Assembly: GCA_021808525.1 (NCBI GenBank)
Contig: JAKBBK010000006.1
Location: forward strand, 17,477 to 81,476
Length of the DNA: 64,000 bases
Reading direction: 5' to 3'
Source of the DNA: Pseudomonadota bacterium
GTDB lineage: Bacteria; Pseudomonadota; Gammaproteobacteria; Burkholderiales; Burkholderiaceae_C
The notes under the pieces are model-generated. The model did no database searches and was not told the DNA's origin. It was given only the letters and a program-made list of their open reading frames with translations. Of this stretch, positions 18,043 through 27,905 are shown in pieces. The stretch's first letter is position 1, and each line of letters starts with the position of its first letter. Position numbers and translations under genes: made by a program.

Positions 18043-19176
18043 ATGGAACGCGACCAGGCTTCGAAATTCGTCCAGGACCTGCTGCGCAGCCTGGTGCAGC
18101 GCGGCGGATCGGATCTGTTCCTGACCGCCGATTTCCCGCCGGCGATGAAAATCGACGGCGAGGTGCACCGCGTGTCGGCACAGTCGCTGAGCGCGCAGCA
18201 CACGCAGGCGCTCGCGCGCTCGTTGATGAGCGATCGCCAGGCGGCCGATTTCGAACGCACCAAGGAATGCAACTTCGCCGTCGCGCCGCCGGGGATCGGG
18301 CGATTCCGGGTCAACGCCTTCGTGCAGCAAGGGCGCGTCGGCCTGGTGCTGCGGGTGATCCCGCAGCAGCTTCCGTCCATCCAGTCCCTGGGGTTGCCAC
18401 GGGTGCTCGAGGAACTGGCGATGAGCAAGCGCGGGCTGATGGTGCTCGTGGGAGCCACGGGCAGCGGCAAGAGCACCTCCATGGCGGCGCTGCTGGACTG
18501 GCGCAACGAGAACAGCCGCGGGCACATCGTGACCATCGAGGACCCGATCGAGTTCGTGCACGCGCACAAGAATTGCATCGTCACCCAGCGCGAGGTCGGC
18601 TTCGACACCGACAGCTGGGAGGCCGCGTTGAAAAACAGCATGCGCCAGGCCCCGGACGTGATCCTGATGGGCGAGATCCGCGATCGCGACACCATGGACC
18701 ACGCGGTGGCCTTCGCGGAGACCGGGCACCTGGTGCTGGCCACGCTGCATGCGAACAGCGCCAACCAGGCGCTGGACCGCATGATCAATTTCTTCCCCGA
18801 GGAGCGCCGCTCGCAGTTGCTCATGGATCTGTCGCTGAACCTGCGCGCCATGATCTCGCAGCGCCTGGTGCCGCGCCAGGACGGTCGCGGCCGGGTGGCG
18901 GCGGTGGAGGTGATGATCAACTCCCCGCTGATCGCGGACCACATCTTCAAGGGCGAGGTCGGCGAGATCAAGGAGGTCATGCGGCGCTCCCGCGAACTGG
19001 GCATGCAGACTTTCGACCAGGCCCTGTTCGACCTCCACGAGCAGGGCACCATCGCCTACGAGGACGCGCTGCGCAATGCCGATTCGGTCAACGACCTGCG
19101 CCTGCGCATCAAACTCGACAGCAAGCGCGATCAGGCCGACCCGGCCAGCGGAACCGAGTACCTGGCCATCGTCTGA
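18043..19176 (+). CDS. pilU: PilT-like retraction ATPase PilU
   Basis: Accessory pilus-retraction ATPase of 377 residues that works with PilT to raise retraction force. Walker A is GATGSGKST, with TIEDPIEFVHAH, VILMGEIRDRDTM and GHLVLATLHANSANQALDR as Asp, Walker B and His boxes. The N-terminus (FVQDLLRSLVQRGGSDLFLTADFPPAMKIDG) is PilU-like, and the C-terminal tail (LRLRIKLDSKRDQADPASG) is longer than in PilT. ATG 18043 has an AGGGAA site 9 bases before it. It is convergent with the next gene at a distance of only 9 bases. Confidence 0.96.
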   Translation: MERDQASKFVQDLLRSLVQRGGSDLFLTADFPPAMKIDGEVHRVSAQSLSAQHTQALARSLMSDRQAADFERTKECNFAVAPPGIGRFRVNAFVQQGRVGLVLRVIPQQLPSIQSLGLPRVLEELAMSKRGLMVLVGATGSGKSTSMAALLDWRNENSRGHIVTIEDPIEFVHAHKNCIVTQREVGFDTDSWEAALKNSMRQAPDVILMGEIRDRDTMDHAVAFAETGHLVLATLHANSANQALDRMINFFPEERRSQLLMDLSLNLRAMISQRLVPRQDGRGRVAAVEVMINSPLIADHIFKGEVGEIKEVMRRSRELGMQTFDQALFDLHEQGTIAYEDALRNADSVNDLRLRIKLDSKRDQADPASGTEYLAIV

Positions 19177-19185
19177 CCGGCCGCG

Positions 19186-20421
19186 TCAGCGGGATCCGAA
19201 GAACCAGTAGCACACCGCGATCGAGGCCAGCACCCCGGCCAGGTCGGCCAGCAGCGCGCAGGCCACGGCGTGGCGCACGCGCCGGATGCCCACGGCCCCG
19301 AAATACACCGCCAGCACGTAGAAGGTGGTCTCGGTGCTGCCCTGCATGGTGGCGGCGGTCAGCGCGGGAAAGCTGTCGACCCCGTCGTGGCGCATGGTCT
19401 CGATCAGCATGGCGCGCGCCGCGCTGCCCGAGAAGGGCTTGACCAGGGCGGTGGGCAGCGCATCGACGAAGCGCGTGTCCAGGCCCAGGTGCTGCACCGC
19501 CCAGCGCACCGCCTGCAGCGCCATGTCGAGGGCGCCCGAGGCTCGCAGCACCCCCACCGCGCACAGCATGGCCACGAGGTAGGGCAGCAGTTCGCGCGCC
19601 ACCTCGAAGCCCTGGCGCGCGCCGTCGATGAAGGCTTCGTACACCGGCACGCGGCGCCAGGCGCCCGCCAGCAGGAAGGCGATGATCACCCCGAACAGCA
19701 TGAGGTTGCCGGCCAGATCCGACACACGCGCCAGCGCGACGGCGGACAGCGAGGCCAGGCCGGCCAGCGCCGCCGCGTACACCAGCAGGCCCGCGGCCAT
19801 CCAGCCCAGCGCGCGCGCGTCGCGCAGGGGCAGGCGCTGCACCAGCGCCACGCTGAGCAGGCCCACCAGCGTGGAAGCGCTGGTGGCCAGCAGGATGGGC
19901 AGGAACACCACGGTCGGATCGCTGGCGCCCTGCTGCGCGCGGTACATGAAGATACTCACGGGCAACAGGGTCAGCGACGAGGCGTTGAGCACCAGAAACA
20001 GGATCTGCGCGTTGCTCGCCGTGTCGCTACTGGGGTTGAGGCCCTGCAACTCGCGCATGGCCTTCAGGCCGATCGGCGTGGCCGCGTTGTCCAGCCCCAG
20101 CATGTTGGCCGCCATGTTCAGGGTGATCAGCCCCAGCGCCGGATGGCCGCGGGGCACCTCGGGCATCAGCCGGGAGAACAGCGGACCCAGCGCGCGCGCC
20201 ATCGCCTGTACCAGCTGGGCGCGTTCGGCGATGGCCAGCAGCCCCAGCCACAGGGTCAGGGTGCCGAACAACAGCACCATCACGTCCACCGACAGCCTGG
20301 CCATGGCGAACAGGCTGGCCACGATGGCGGCGAACACCCCGGCATCGCCGCCGATCAGCCAGCGCCCCGCGGCCGCCGCGGCGGCGACCAGGAACAGGCC
20401 GAGCCACAGGCGGTTGAGCAT
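19186..20421 (-). CDS. nucleoside-recognition domain membrane protein (SpmA-SpmB fusion type)
   Basis: Inner-membrane protein of 411 residues with about ten hydrophobic helices and two 'Gate'/nucleoside-recognition halves. The first (LITLNMAANMLGLDNAATPIGLKAM) matches SpmA and the second (SGSAARAMLIETMRHDGVDSFPALTAATMQGSTETTFYVLAVYFGAVGIRR) matches SpmB, which in Bacillus are separate spore-maturation proteins. Gram-negative bacteria often carry the fused form although they do not sporulate; its function is unknown, possibly transport of a small solute. It is read leftward behind the DEAD-box helicase with a 21-base gap, suggesting co-transcription. Confidence 0.87.
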   Translation of the reverse strand: MLNRLWLGLFLVAAAAAAGRWLIGGDAGVFAAIVASLFAMARLSVDVMVLLFGTLTLWLGLLAIAERAQLVQAMARALGPLFSRLMPEVPRGHPALGLITLNMAANMLGLDNAATPIGLKAMRELQGLNPSSDTASNAQILFLVLNASSLTLLPVSIFMYRAQQGASDPTVVFLPILLATSASTLVGLLSVALVQRLPLRDARALGWMAAGLLVYAAALAGLASLSAVALARVSDLAGNLMLFGVIIAFLLAGAWRRVPVYEAFIDGARQGFEVARELLPYLVAMLCAVGVLRASGALDMALQAVRWAVQHLGLDTRFVDALPTALVKPFSGSAARAMLIETMRHDGVDSFPALTAATMQGSTETTFYVLAVYFGAVGIRRVRHAVACALLADLAGVLASIAVCYWFFGSR

Positions 20422-20442
20422 GCTGCCCGCGCGGACCTCGCC

Positions 20443-22407
20443 TCAGCGTTCGTGCTTGCGCCTGGGCGCCGGGGCCTTCGCGCGCGGTGCGGCGGCACGC
20501 GCGGGGGCCCTTGCCGCGGCACCCGTGCGCGCCGGGGCGCGGTCGCGCGGCGCGGCGGAGCGCGGCGCCGGCGCGGCGCCCTCGTCCGCCGGCGCCAGCT
20601 GCAAGGGTCGACCCAGCACGCGCAGGCGTTGCAGCATGCGCAGCACCTCGCGCGGCATGTCGGCCGGCAGTTCCACCAGGCTGTAGTCGCGGCGGATCGC
20701 GATGTTGCCGATGCGGCTGTTGTCGAGCCCGGTCTCGTTGGCGATGGCGCCCACCAGGTTGCGCACTTCCACGCCGTGCTCGCGCCCGATCTCCACGCGG
20801 TAGGTGCTCAGCGCGCCCGGGGTCGCACGCCTGCGTCGCGGCTGCTCGTCGTCCTCGTGCGCGGCGCGCGATTGCTCGAAGTCCGACAAGGCCTGCTCGG
20901 CCAGCTGTTCCAGGCTGCGCGGCGCGCCGGCCGGCGCGGGCCGGGACGGCCGGGGCCGGGGCGTCTCGCCCGCGGCGCGGGCCTCGCGCACGGCGCGGCT
21001 CTGGTAGGGCTCGCGCACCGTCTGCGCGCGCGCCGCCTGCTCCTCGGCTCCCAGCAGCAGCGGCTTGCCGCCCTGCAGCAGGCTGGCCAGGGCAGCGGCG
21101 ATTTCCAGTGCCGGCACGTCGTGCTCGCGCTCGTAGCGCTCGACCAGGGCGAGGTAGGGGCGCAGGGCCTCGTCCTGCTCGCGCGCCTCGCTGATGCGCT
21201 CGAAAAAGCGCGCGGTACGCCGGTCGTTCACCGCCTCGACACTGGGCAGCTGCATCGGCTCGATGCGCTGGCGCGTAGCGCGCTCGATGGCCTGCAGCAG
21301 GTAGCGCTCGCGCGGCGTGACGAACAGGATGGCCTGCCCGCTGCGCCCGGCACGCCCGGTGCGCCCGATGCGGTGCACGTAGGACTCGGTGTCGGTGGGA
21401 ATGTCGTAGTTCACCACATGGCTGATGCGATCGACGTCCAGGCCGCGCGCCGCCACGTCGGTGGCCACGAGGATGTCCACCTGACCGTCCTTCAGGCGCT
21501 GCACGGTGCGCTCGCGCTGCACCTGCTGGATGTCGCCATTCAGCGCGGCGGTGGCGAAGCCGCGCGCCGCCAGTTTCTCGGCCAGCTCCTCGGTGGCCAC
21601 CTTGGTGCGCGCGAACACGATCATCGCCTCGAAGGTCTCGACCTCCAGGATGCGGGTCAGCGCATCGAGCTTGTGCATGCCGCTGACCATCCAGTAGCGC
21701 TGCTGCACCCCGGAAGCCGTGCGCGTGCGTGCCTTGATGGTGATCTGCGCCGGCTCGCGCAGGTGGCGCTGGGCGATGGCGCGGATGGCGCTGGGCATGG
21801 TCGCCGAGAACAGCGCCACCTGGCGCTGCGGGGGCGTGCTGGCGAGAATGCGCTCGACATCGTCGATGAAGCCCATGCGCAGCATCTCGTCGGCCTCGTC
21901 GAGCACCAGATGACGCAGGGAATCGAGCTTGAGGGTGCCTCGATCCAGATGATCGATGATGCGCCCCGGCGTGCCCACCACGACCTGGGCGCCCCGGCGC
22001 AGGGCCGCCAGCTGCGGCGTGTAGCTCTGGCCTCCGTAGACGGGCAGCACATGAAAGCCGCCCAGGTGCGAGGCGTAGCGCGAGAAGGCCTCGGCCACCT
22101 GGATGGCCAGCTCGCGCGTGGGCGCCAGCACCAGGGCCTGGGTCTCGCGGCGCGCCGGGTCCACCCGCGCCAGGATGGGCAGCGCGAAAGCCGCCGTCTT
22201 GCCGGTGCCGGTCTGCGCCTGGCCCAGCACGTCGCGCCCCTCCAGCAGGGGCGGGATGGTCGCCGCCTGGATGGGCGAGGGGCTTTCGTAGCCCACGTCG
22301 CGCAGCGCACGGAGCAAGGCCTCGGGAAGGCCGAGATCGGCAAAACCCACGCTGGGCTCGGAGGGCGGACCGTCGGGGACGGAGGACTGGGGTTCGACGT
22401 CGGGCAT
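20443..22407 (-). CDS. deaD: DEAD-box ATP-dependent RNA helicase, CsdA/DeaD type
   Basis: RNA helicase of 654 residues that remodels structured RNA and ribosome precursors, often important in the cold. Q motif GYESPSPIQ, motif I AQTGTGKTAAF, PTRELA, the DEAD box LVLDEADEML, SAT, and HRIGRTGRAGR are all present. After the helicase core there is a DbpA/CsdA-type RNA-binding domain (YRVEIGREHGVEVRNLVGAIANETGL) and then an Ala/Arg/Pro-rich basic tail ending PRRKHER. The conserved part starts at ATG 22407, so the longer track frame is rejected. The symbol deaD is by similarity; another DEAD-box name is possible. Confidence 0.93.
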   Translation of the reverse strand: MPDVEPQSSVPDGPPSEPSVGFADLGLPEALLRALRDVGYESPSPIQAATIPPLLEGRDVLGQAQTGTGKTAAFALPILARVDPARRETQALVLAPTRELAIQVAEAFSRYASHLGGFHVLPVYGGQSYTPQLAALRRGAQVVVGTPGRIIDHLDRGTLKLDSLRHLVLDEADEMLRMGFIDDVERILASTPPQRQVALFSATMPSAIRAIAQRHLREPAQITIKARTRTASGVQQRYWMVSGMHKLDALTRILEVETFEAMIVFARTKVATEELAEKLAARGFATAALNGDIQQVQRERTVQRLKDGQVDILVATDVAARGLDVDRISHVVNYDIPTDTESYVHRIGRTGRAGRSGQAILFVTPRERYLLQAIERATRQRIEPMQLPSVEAVNDRRTARFFERISEAREQDEALRPYLALVERYEREHDVPALEIAAALASLLQGGKPLLLGAEEQAARAQTVREPYQSRAVREARAAGETPRPRPSRPAPAGAPRSLEQLAEQALSDFEQSRAAHEDDEQPRRRRATPGALSTYRVEIGREHGVEVRNLVGAIANETGLDNSRIGNIAIRRDYSLVELPADMPREVLRMLQRLRVLGRPLQLAPADEGAAPAPRSAAPRDRAPARTGAAARAPARAAAPRAKAPAPRRKHER

Positions 22408-22570
22408 GGCTAGGAAGCTGGGACTTGGCTCGACATTGTGCGCCACGCGCTGGCGCCGTGGGCCGAAGGCCTGCGCGGCGGGCAAAAAAATGCCAAGCAC
22501 GCGGCTTGGCCAAGGGGGGATCGGAAGCCCTGGGGTGTCTGCGCACCCCCGGGCGATGTTCGTGGCGGGA

Positions 22571-22813
22571 TCAGTGCATGCCGTCGCCCGCGGCCGCCGC
22601 GCCCTGTGCCTGGGAGCCGTGGGCCGCCTCGTGCTCGTGCCCCGCGCCCGCATGGGTCTGGACGCTGGCCTGGACCGGCGCGGCGGCCGCCTGGGCCTCG
22701 AGCTGGCTGGCCGCCGCGGCGGACTCCGGGGGCATGCCGGCCGCCTGCGCACCCGCCCACGCACAGCAGCCTGCCAGTGCGATGGTCAAGGTCTTCGAGC
22801 GGAACTGGATCAT
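22571..22813 (-). CDS. small exported His-rich protein under a predicted sigma-54 promoter
   Basis: An 80-residue protein I do not recognise. A signal peptide is clear (FRSKTLTIALAGCCAWAGAQA), with possible cleavage after AQA. The mature part of about 57 residues is Ala-rich and disordered in look, with a histidine-glutamate cluster HAGAGHEHEAAHG that could bind metal, and ends GDGMH. A GGGAG ribosome site lies 9 bases before the ATG. The gene is preceded by a near-perfect sigma-54 promoter and two GlrR-type enhancer sites and lies next to glrR, so it is probably the output of that two-component system. Function is unknown; an envelope-stress or metal-related role is conjecture. Confidence 0.7.
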   Translation of the reverse strand: MIQFRSKTLTIALAGCCAWAGAQAAGMPPESAAAASQLEAQAAAAPVQASVQTHAGAGHEHEAAHGSQAQGAAAAGDGMH

Positions 22814-22883
22814 GGTCGGAACTCCCTGCGGTAGCGGACCTTGCCGGGGCACGGGCCTGTGGACGGGTCTGCCGTACAGCTGA

Positions 22884-22899
22884 AGCAACCGGCATGCCA
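22884..22899 (-). promoter_or_regulatory. sigma-54 (-24/-12) promoter
   Basis: On the minus strand TGGCATGCCGGTTGCT: -24 TGGCA and -12 TTGC with the invariant GG and GC exactly ten bases apart. It departs from the consensus TGGCACG-N4-TTGCW at one base. Predicted start is near 22874, giving a leader of about 60 bases for the small exported protein. Confidence 0.8.
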
Positions 22900-22995
22900 G
22901 GTGAAATTTCCACCGTGAATTCGGGCACTTGGCGCATCTCCACCCACGCGCACCGGATTCCGGGGCCGCGCCCCTGGGGGATGGGGCAGGGTTTT

Positions 22996-23013
22996 TGTCG
23001 CCTGGCGCCGACG
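22996..23013. promoter_or_regulatory. second GlrR-type enhancer site
   Basis: TGTCGCCTGGCGCCGACG fits TGTC-N10-GACA with one mismatch in the last base. Its centre is 63 bases (six helical turns) from the perfect site, on the same DNA face, and about 130 bases before the predicted start. Confidence 0.55.
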
Positions 23014-23058
23014 CTTTGGAGCCCCAGAGGCCAAATCGGCGCCGATCCAGGCCTTTTT

Positions 23059-23076
23059 TGTCGCCGTGGAGCGACA
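23059..23076. promoter_or_regulatory. GlrR-type enhancer site
   Basis: TGTCGCCGTGGAGCGACA is a perfect match to TGTC-N10-GACA, the binding pattern of GlrR (QseF) at E. coli glmY. It lies about 195 bases before the predicted sigma-54 start, a normal enhancer distance. The gap 22814-23119 holds this site, the second site and the promoter, and no other gene. Confidence 0.7.
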
Positions 23077-23119
23077 GGGCGCACCGGCCCCGAGTCTTCC
23101 CGGCGACTGCGGCGCCGAA

Positions 23120-24465
<1,346 letters not shown>

Positions 24466-24469
<4 letters not shown>

Positions 24470-25152
24470 CGGACGGCCCCCTTCGGCGGCACGGGCTTCG
24501 GGGCGCGCTCCTGGCTACGGTTCTGCAATTGCACCTCCAGGTTCTTGATCTGGCCGATCTTGTCCTCCAGGTCGCCGACCTTGCGGTTCGCCTTGGCGAG
24601 ATCGGCGCGTGCCTGCGCCAGCTCCACGGTCTGCAGGCTCAGGCGCTGCAGCACGCGGATGAACTGGCGACTGGCGCGGTCCTCGGTCTGGAAGTCCAGA
24701 CCTTCTAGCAATTCGTGTGCCTGCGTCGCCTCCTCGCTGGTCGGCGCGGCCCGCGCGATCAGCAGATAGGCCAGCTCCAGGCGCTGCTCCGGGCGGCGGC
24801 GCGGGCCCAGGGCCTGCAGTTGCTGCTGGCGCAGATTGGCGGCCGCCTGGGTCATGGCCGAGACCTCGCGCAGCATGTCGGCGATGGCCTGCATGCGCAG
24901 GGGGCCGGTTCCGGGACGCAATTCGACGCTGTCAGGCGACAGGGGCGCCGCCGGGGAACCGGCCGGAGCCTGGAGATCCGCGCCGCCGCGTTGCACGGCA
25001 ACCGGACTCTGCGCGCTGGATGCCTGCATCGGCTCGGCCCCATGGGCGCCCGGTCGCGGCGCGGCGCAGGCGCCGAGGCAGGCGGCCAGCACCAGGGGCA
25101 AGGCCCGCACAAGCGGGCGCGAGCCGCGCGAGGAAGACGCTGGAAGGGTCAT
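24466..25152 (-). CDS. qseG: QseG/YfhG-like lipoprotein of the GlrK/R system
   Basis: Predicted lipoprotein of 228 residues with a lipobox-like LAACLGAC near residue 28, so it is exported and lipid-anchored. A low-complexity linker is followed by two helical parts; the last 60 residues (ARADLAKANRKVGDLEDKIGQIKNLEVQLQNRSQE) are a coiled coil. In E. coli the protein between the kinase and GlrR (QseG/YfhG) is an outer-membrane lipoprotein needed for kinase activation. Sequence similarity is weak, so the name depends on the kinase-lipoprotein-regulator order. It overlaps both neighbours by four bases, implying translational coupling. Confidence 0.78.
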
Positions 25153-26657
25153 GGTCGGGAAGGCGTGGAGTTCCGGGTCGGGGCCGCGAAAGCCGCCGGG
25201 ACGGGGTCGTGCAGGTGCGGCAGGCGCACGCAGAAGCAGGCGCCGCTGGATTCGGATTTTTCACACAGCCGGATCTGTCCGCCGTGAAGCGCCGCGTATT
25301 CCTGCGCGATGGCCAGGCCGAGCCCGTTGCCTGGCGCCGCGCCCGCGGGCTGGCGCATGCCCTGGAAAAAAGGCTCGAACAGGTGCTCCCGGTCCTGCTC
25401 GGCCACGCCGGGGCCGTCGTCGCTGACACTGACCGTGACGGCCTCGCCATCGTCGCGCAGGCGAATGCGCACGATGCCCGCGGCCGGACTGAAGCGCATG
25501 GCGTTGATCAGCAGATTCTCGAACAGGGTGTCGAGCTTGCCCTGGTCCGCCTGCAAGGCGGTGGCCTCGCCGTCGATCTGCACGGCGACGTGCTTGGCCC
25601 GCAGCGCCAGCTCGTTGCGGCGAACCAGCGAGGCCAGCAATTCGTTCAGGTTCACCCCGGCCGATACCAGGGGATCCAGGCGGCGTTGCGCGCGGCTGTA
25701 GTCGATGAGGTTCTCGATGCGCTGCTGGAGATCGCGGGCGTTGCCGCGCATGATGGTTCCGATCTCGCGCTGCTGCGTGCCCAGGGGCCCCGCCACGCCG
25801 TCGAGCAGCAGCTCGACGCCCTCGCGCAGGGAAGCCAGCGGGGTCTTCAGCTCATGCGACACATGCCGGAGGAAGCGCTGCTTCTGCTCGTCGGTCTCGC
25901 GCAGGCGCCTGCGCAGCCAATCCAGTTGATGGCCCAGTTGCACCAGGTCGCGCGGACCGCGCACCTGCGGCTGGGGCTGCAGGTCGCCGGCGCCGAGCTT
26001 GCGGATGGCCTGATCGATCTGGCGCAGCGGGCGCGTGAGCACCCAGGACAGCAGGGCCGCGATCAGCGCCGACAGCAGCAGGGCCGCCCCGGCCTGCAGC
26101 AACAGCGCCGCGCGCAGGGTGCGGGACTGACGCCCCAGTTCGCCGACCTGGCGGTCCACCAGCAGGTTGCCGGCATTCAGGATGCGGTCGATGCTGGAAG
26201 CCAGCGCGGCGAAACGAGGCGCGAAGGCATCGAAGCGCGGAAGATCCGCGGGGCCCGCGCCGCCGAGCTCCTCGTACAGCGCGGCCTCCGCGGCGCCGAT
26301 GCGCTGCAGCCGGGCCTGTTCCAGCGCGTCGAAGGGCATGGTGCGCAAGGTGCGCAAGTCGCCTTGCAGGGCCTGATGGGCATCGCGCATGCCCACGCGC
26401 AACTGCGGGTCCTGCAGCACGTAGTACTGGCCCGCGGCGCGCTGCAGGGCCGACAGATCCTCCGAGGCCTGGCGCGTGGCGCGGGTGACGTCGACGGTGA
26501 TGCGAATCGCCTCGCGGGTCTGCAGCGCCAGGCGCTGCTGCGCGTAGGCGGTGTAGAGCATGCCCACGACCAGCGGCAGCATGACCAGCGCGAAGGCGGC
26601 CAGCAGCAAGGCGTGGAAGGAACGTGGATAAGGCGGAGACGGAGACTTCAGCGACAT
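25149..26657 (-). CDS. glrK: sensor histidine kinase GlrK (QseE)
   Basis: Membrane sensor kinase of 502 residues. One N-terminal transmembrane helix (FHALLLAAFALVMLPLVVGMLY), a helical periplasmic domain of about 145 residues, a second helix (ALLLQAGAALLLSALIAALL), a HAMP segment (VLTRPLRQIDQAIRKLGAGDL), the phosphorylated histidine in RHVSHELKTPLASL, and ATPase boxes ENLLINAMRFSP, SDDGPGV and GNGLGLAIAQEYA. ATG 26657 begins the conserved part; the track start at 26981 would run back into rlmJ. No clear ribosome site is seen. In E. coli the system senses envelope signals; the ligand here is unknown. Confidence 0.9.
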   Translation of the reverse strand: MSLKSPSPPYPRSFHALLLAAFALVMLPLVVGMLYTAYAQQRLALQTREAIRITVDVTRATRQASEDLSALQRAAGQYYVLQDPQLRVGMRDAHQALQGDLRTLRTMPFDALEQARLQRIGAAEAALYEELGGAGPADLPRFDAFAPRFAALASSIDRILNAGNLLVDRQVGELGRQSRTLRAALLLQAGAALLLSALIAALLSWVLTRPLRQIDQAIRKLGAGDLQPQPQVRGPRDLVQLGHQLDWLRRRLRETDEQKQRFLRHVSHELKTPLASLREGVELLLDGVAGPLGTQQREIGTIMRGNARDLQQRIENLIDYSRAQRRLDPLVSAGVNLNELLASLVRRNELALRAKHVAVQIDGEATALQADQGKLDTLFENLLINAMRFSPAAGIVRIRLRDDGEAVTVSVSDDGPGVAEQDREHLFEPFFQGMRQPAGAAPGNGLGLAIAQEYAALHGGQIRLCEKSESSGACFCVRLPHLHDPVPAAFAAPTRNSTPSRP

Positions 26658-26706
26658 GGGCGACGGCGAACCGGGCGCGGCGCGCCCCCGGGGCGCGCTC
26701 GAGGCC

Positions 26707-26712
26707 ATTATC
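26707..26712 (-). promoter_or_regulatory. possible -10 box of the glrK operon
   Basis: GATAAT on the minus strand, about 50 bases before the glrK ATG and just beyond the rlmJ stop. The -35 is weak. A 9-base GC inverted repeat lies between it and the start codon. Confidence 0.35.
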
Positions 26713-26719
26713 CCCGGCT

Positions 26720-27598
26720 TCAGGGCGTATGCGCGTCCAGCACGAAGCGCCCCGCCCCCTCCTGCCCCAGGGCCTCGGCCAGCCAGGGCCCGGCCTCGCG
26801 CAGCGCCTGTGGCAGCCCGAAAGGGGGATTCAGCACGAACATGCCGCTGCCCATCAAGCCGAAGCCGTCGGCGCGCGGCGGCGCGGTCCAGAGTTGCGCA
26901 TCCATCCATGCACCCGGCGCCAGCGCCCGCAGGCGCCGGGAAAGGCGCTGGGACTCCAGGCTTTGCAGCATCGGGTACCACACCAGGTACACGCCGGTGG
27001 CGAAACGCTCCAGCGCGTCGCGCAAGGTCGCTAGCAGGCGCGTGTAGTCGGCGTCGAGCTCGTAGGAAGGGTCGATGAGCACCAGCGCACGGCGCGAGGG
27101 GGGTGGCAGCACCGACCTGAGCTCAGCGAAGCCGTCCGCCTGACGCACCGTGGTCTGGCGCCGGCGGGCGAAGGCCGACTGCAGGGCGCGGAAATCGGCG
27201 GGGTGCAGCTCGAACAGGCGCATCGGATCGTCCGCGCGCAACAGCCCCGCGGCCAGCAGCGGCGAGCCCGGCGCGACGCGCAAGGCCCCGTCGGGATTGA
27301 GGCCCAGCACCGCGCGCAAGTAATCGAGTACGGCCTCGGGCAGCTGGCCGGAGGCGCCGTCCACCAGCGCGTGCTGCACGTCCTCGCGCTGCCACAGACG
27401 ACCCACACCTTCCATGTACTCCGCCAGGCGCTGGCTCATGCGCTCGCCCAGCTGGTAGCTGCCGGCCCCGGCATGGGTGTCCACGTAGCTCAGCGGCTTG
27501 GGCTTGGCCAGCAGCAGGTGCAGCGCGCGCAGCAACACCACGTGCTTGAGTACGTCGGCCGGATTGCCGGCATGGAAGGCGTGGCGGTAGGCGAGCAT
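26720..27598 (-). CDS. rlmJ: 23S rRNA (adenine-2030-N6)-methyltransferase RlmJ
   Basis: SAM-dependent methyltransferase of 292 residues that methylates A2030 in helix 72 of 23S rRNA. Start MLAYRHAFHAGNPADVLKH is the family signature; THAGAGSYQL is the SAM-binding loop and LVLIDPSYE the catalytic motif (DPPYE in E. coli). The end NPPFGLPQALREAGPWL is typical. ATG 27598 is chosen over the longer track frame because of the conserved N-terminus. It is read toward glrK with 62 bases between. Confidence 0.95.
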   Translation of the reverse strand: MLAYRHAFHAGNPADVLKHVVLLRALHLLLAKPKPLSYVDTHAGAGSYQLGERMSQRLAEYMEGVGRLWQREDVQHALVDGASGQLPEAVLDYLRAVLGLNPDGALRVAPGSPLLAAGLLRADDPMRLFELHPADFRALQSAFARRRQTTVRQADGFAELRSVLPPPSRRALVLIDPSYELDADYTRLLATLRDALERFATGVYLVWYPMLQSLESQRLSRRLRALAPGAWMDAQLWTAPPRADGFGLMGSGMFVLNPPFGLPQALREAGPWLAEALGQEGAGRFVLDAHTP

Positions 27599-27684
27599 CG
27601 GATCGGCGCAGGGCGGGCAAGGCGCAACTGTAGCGCCGTCACGCTCCGCTCCGACAAGAGGCTGGCCCAGCAAGGCCTTGCGAT

Positions 27685-27903
27685 CTACCGGGTCGGGGCC
27701 AGGGAGCAATGGCCGGCATCCGCGGCCGGGCCGTTGCCCAGGGCCAGGGGCATGGGCTCGTCGAAGCGACGGTGCGGCGTGCTGGCGTGCCAGTCCAGGG
27801 CCAGCAAGACCAGTACCACGGCCCACAGCAGCCAGGCACGCCAGGCCGCGCGCAGCCTGCGCAGGGCGGAGCAGGACGCAGAGGACGGGCGCTCGTGTCG
27901 CAT
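27685..27903 (-). CDS. small single-helix membrane protein coupled to the YeeE gene
   Basis: A 72-residue frame whose ATG starts two bases after the stop of the YeeE/YedE gene (TGAGCATG), so it is probably translated by coupling. A basic N-terminus is followed by one strong transmembrane helix (AWLLWAVVLVLLALDW) and a polar tail with one cysteine (DAGHCSLAPTR). I do not recognise a family. It was hidden in a longer track frame that mixes it with antisense sequence. The context suggests a helper for thiosulfate uptake or sulfur transfer, but this is inference. Confidence 0.55.
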   Translation of the reverse strand: MRHERPSSASCSALRRLRAAWRAWLLWAVVLVLLALDWHASTPHRRFDEPMPLALGNGPAADAGHCSLAPTR

Positions 27904-27905
27904 GC

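Noticed and set aside
19270-22413. 1047-residue rightward frame over the SpmA/B and helicase genes
   Set aside because: Antisense shadow, rich in His/Gln/Arg; the leftward genes carry clear motifs.
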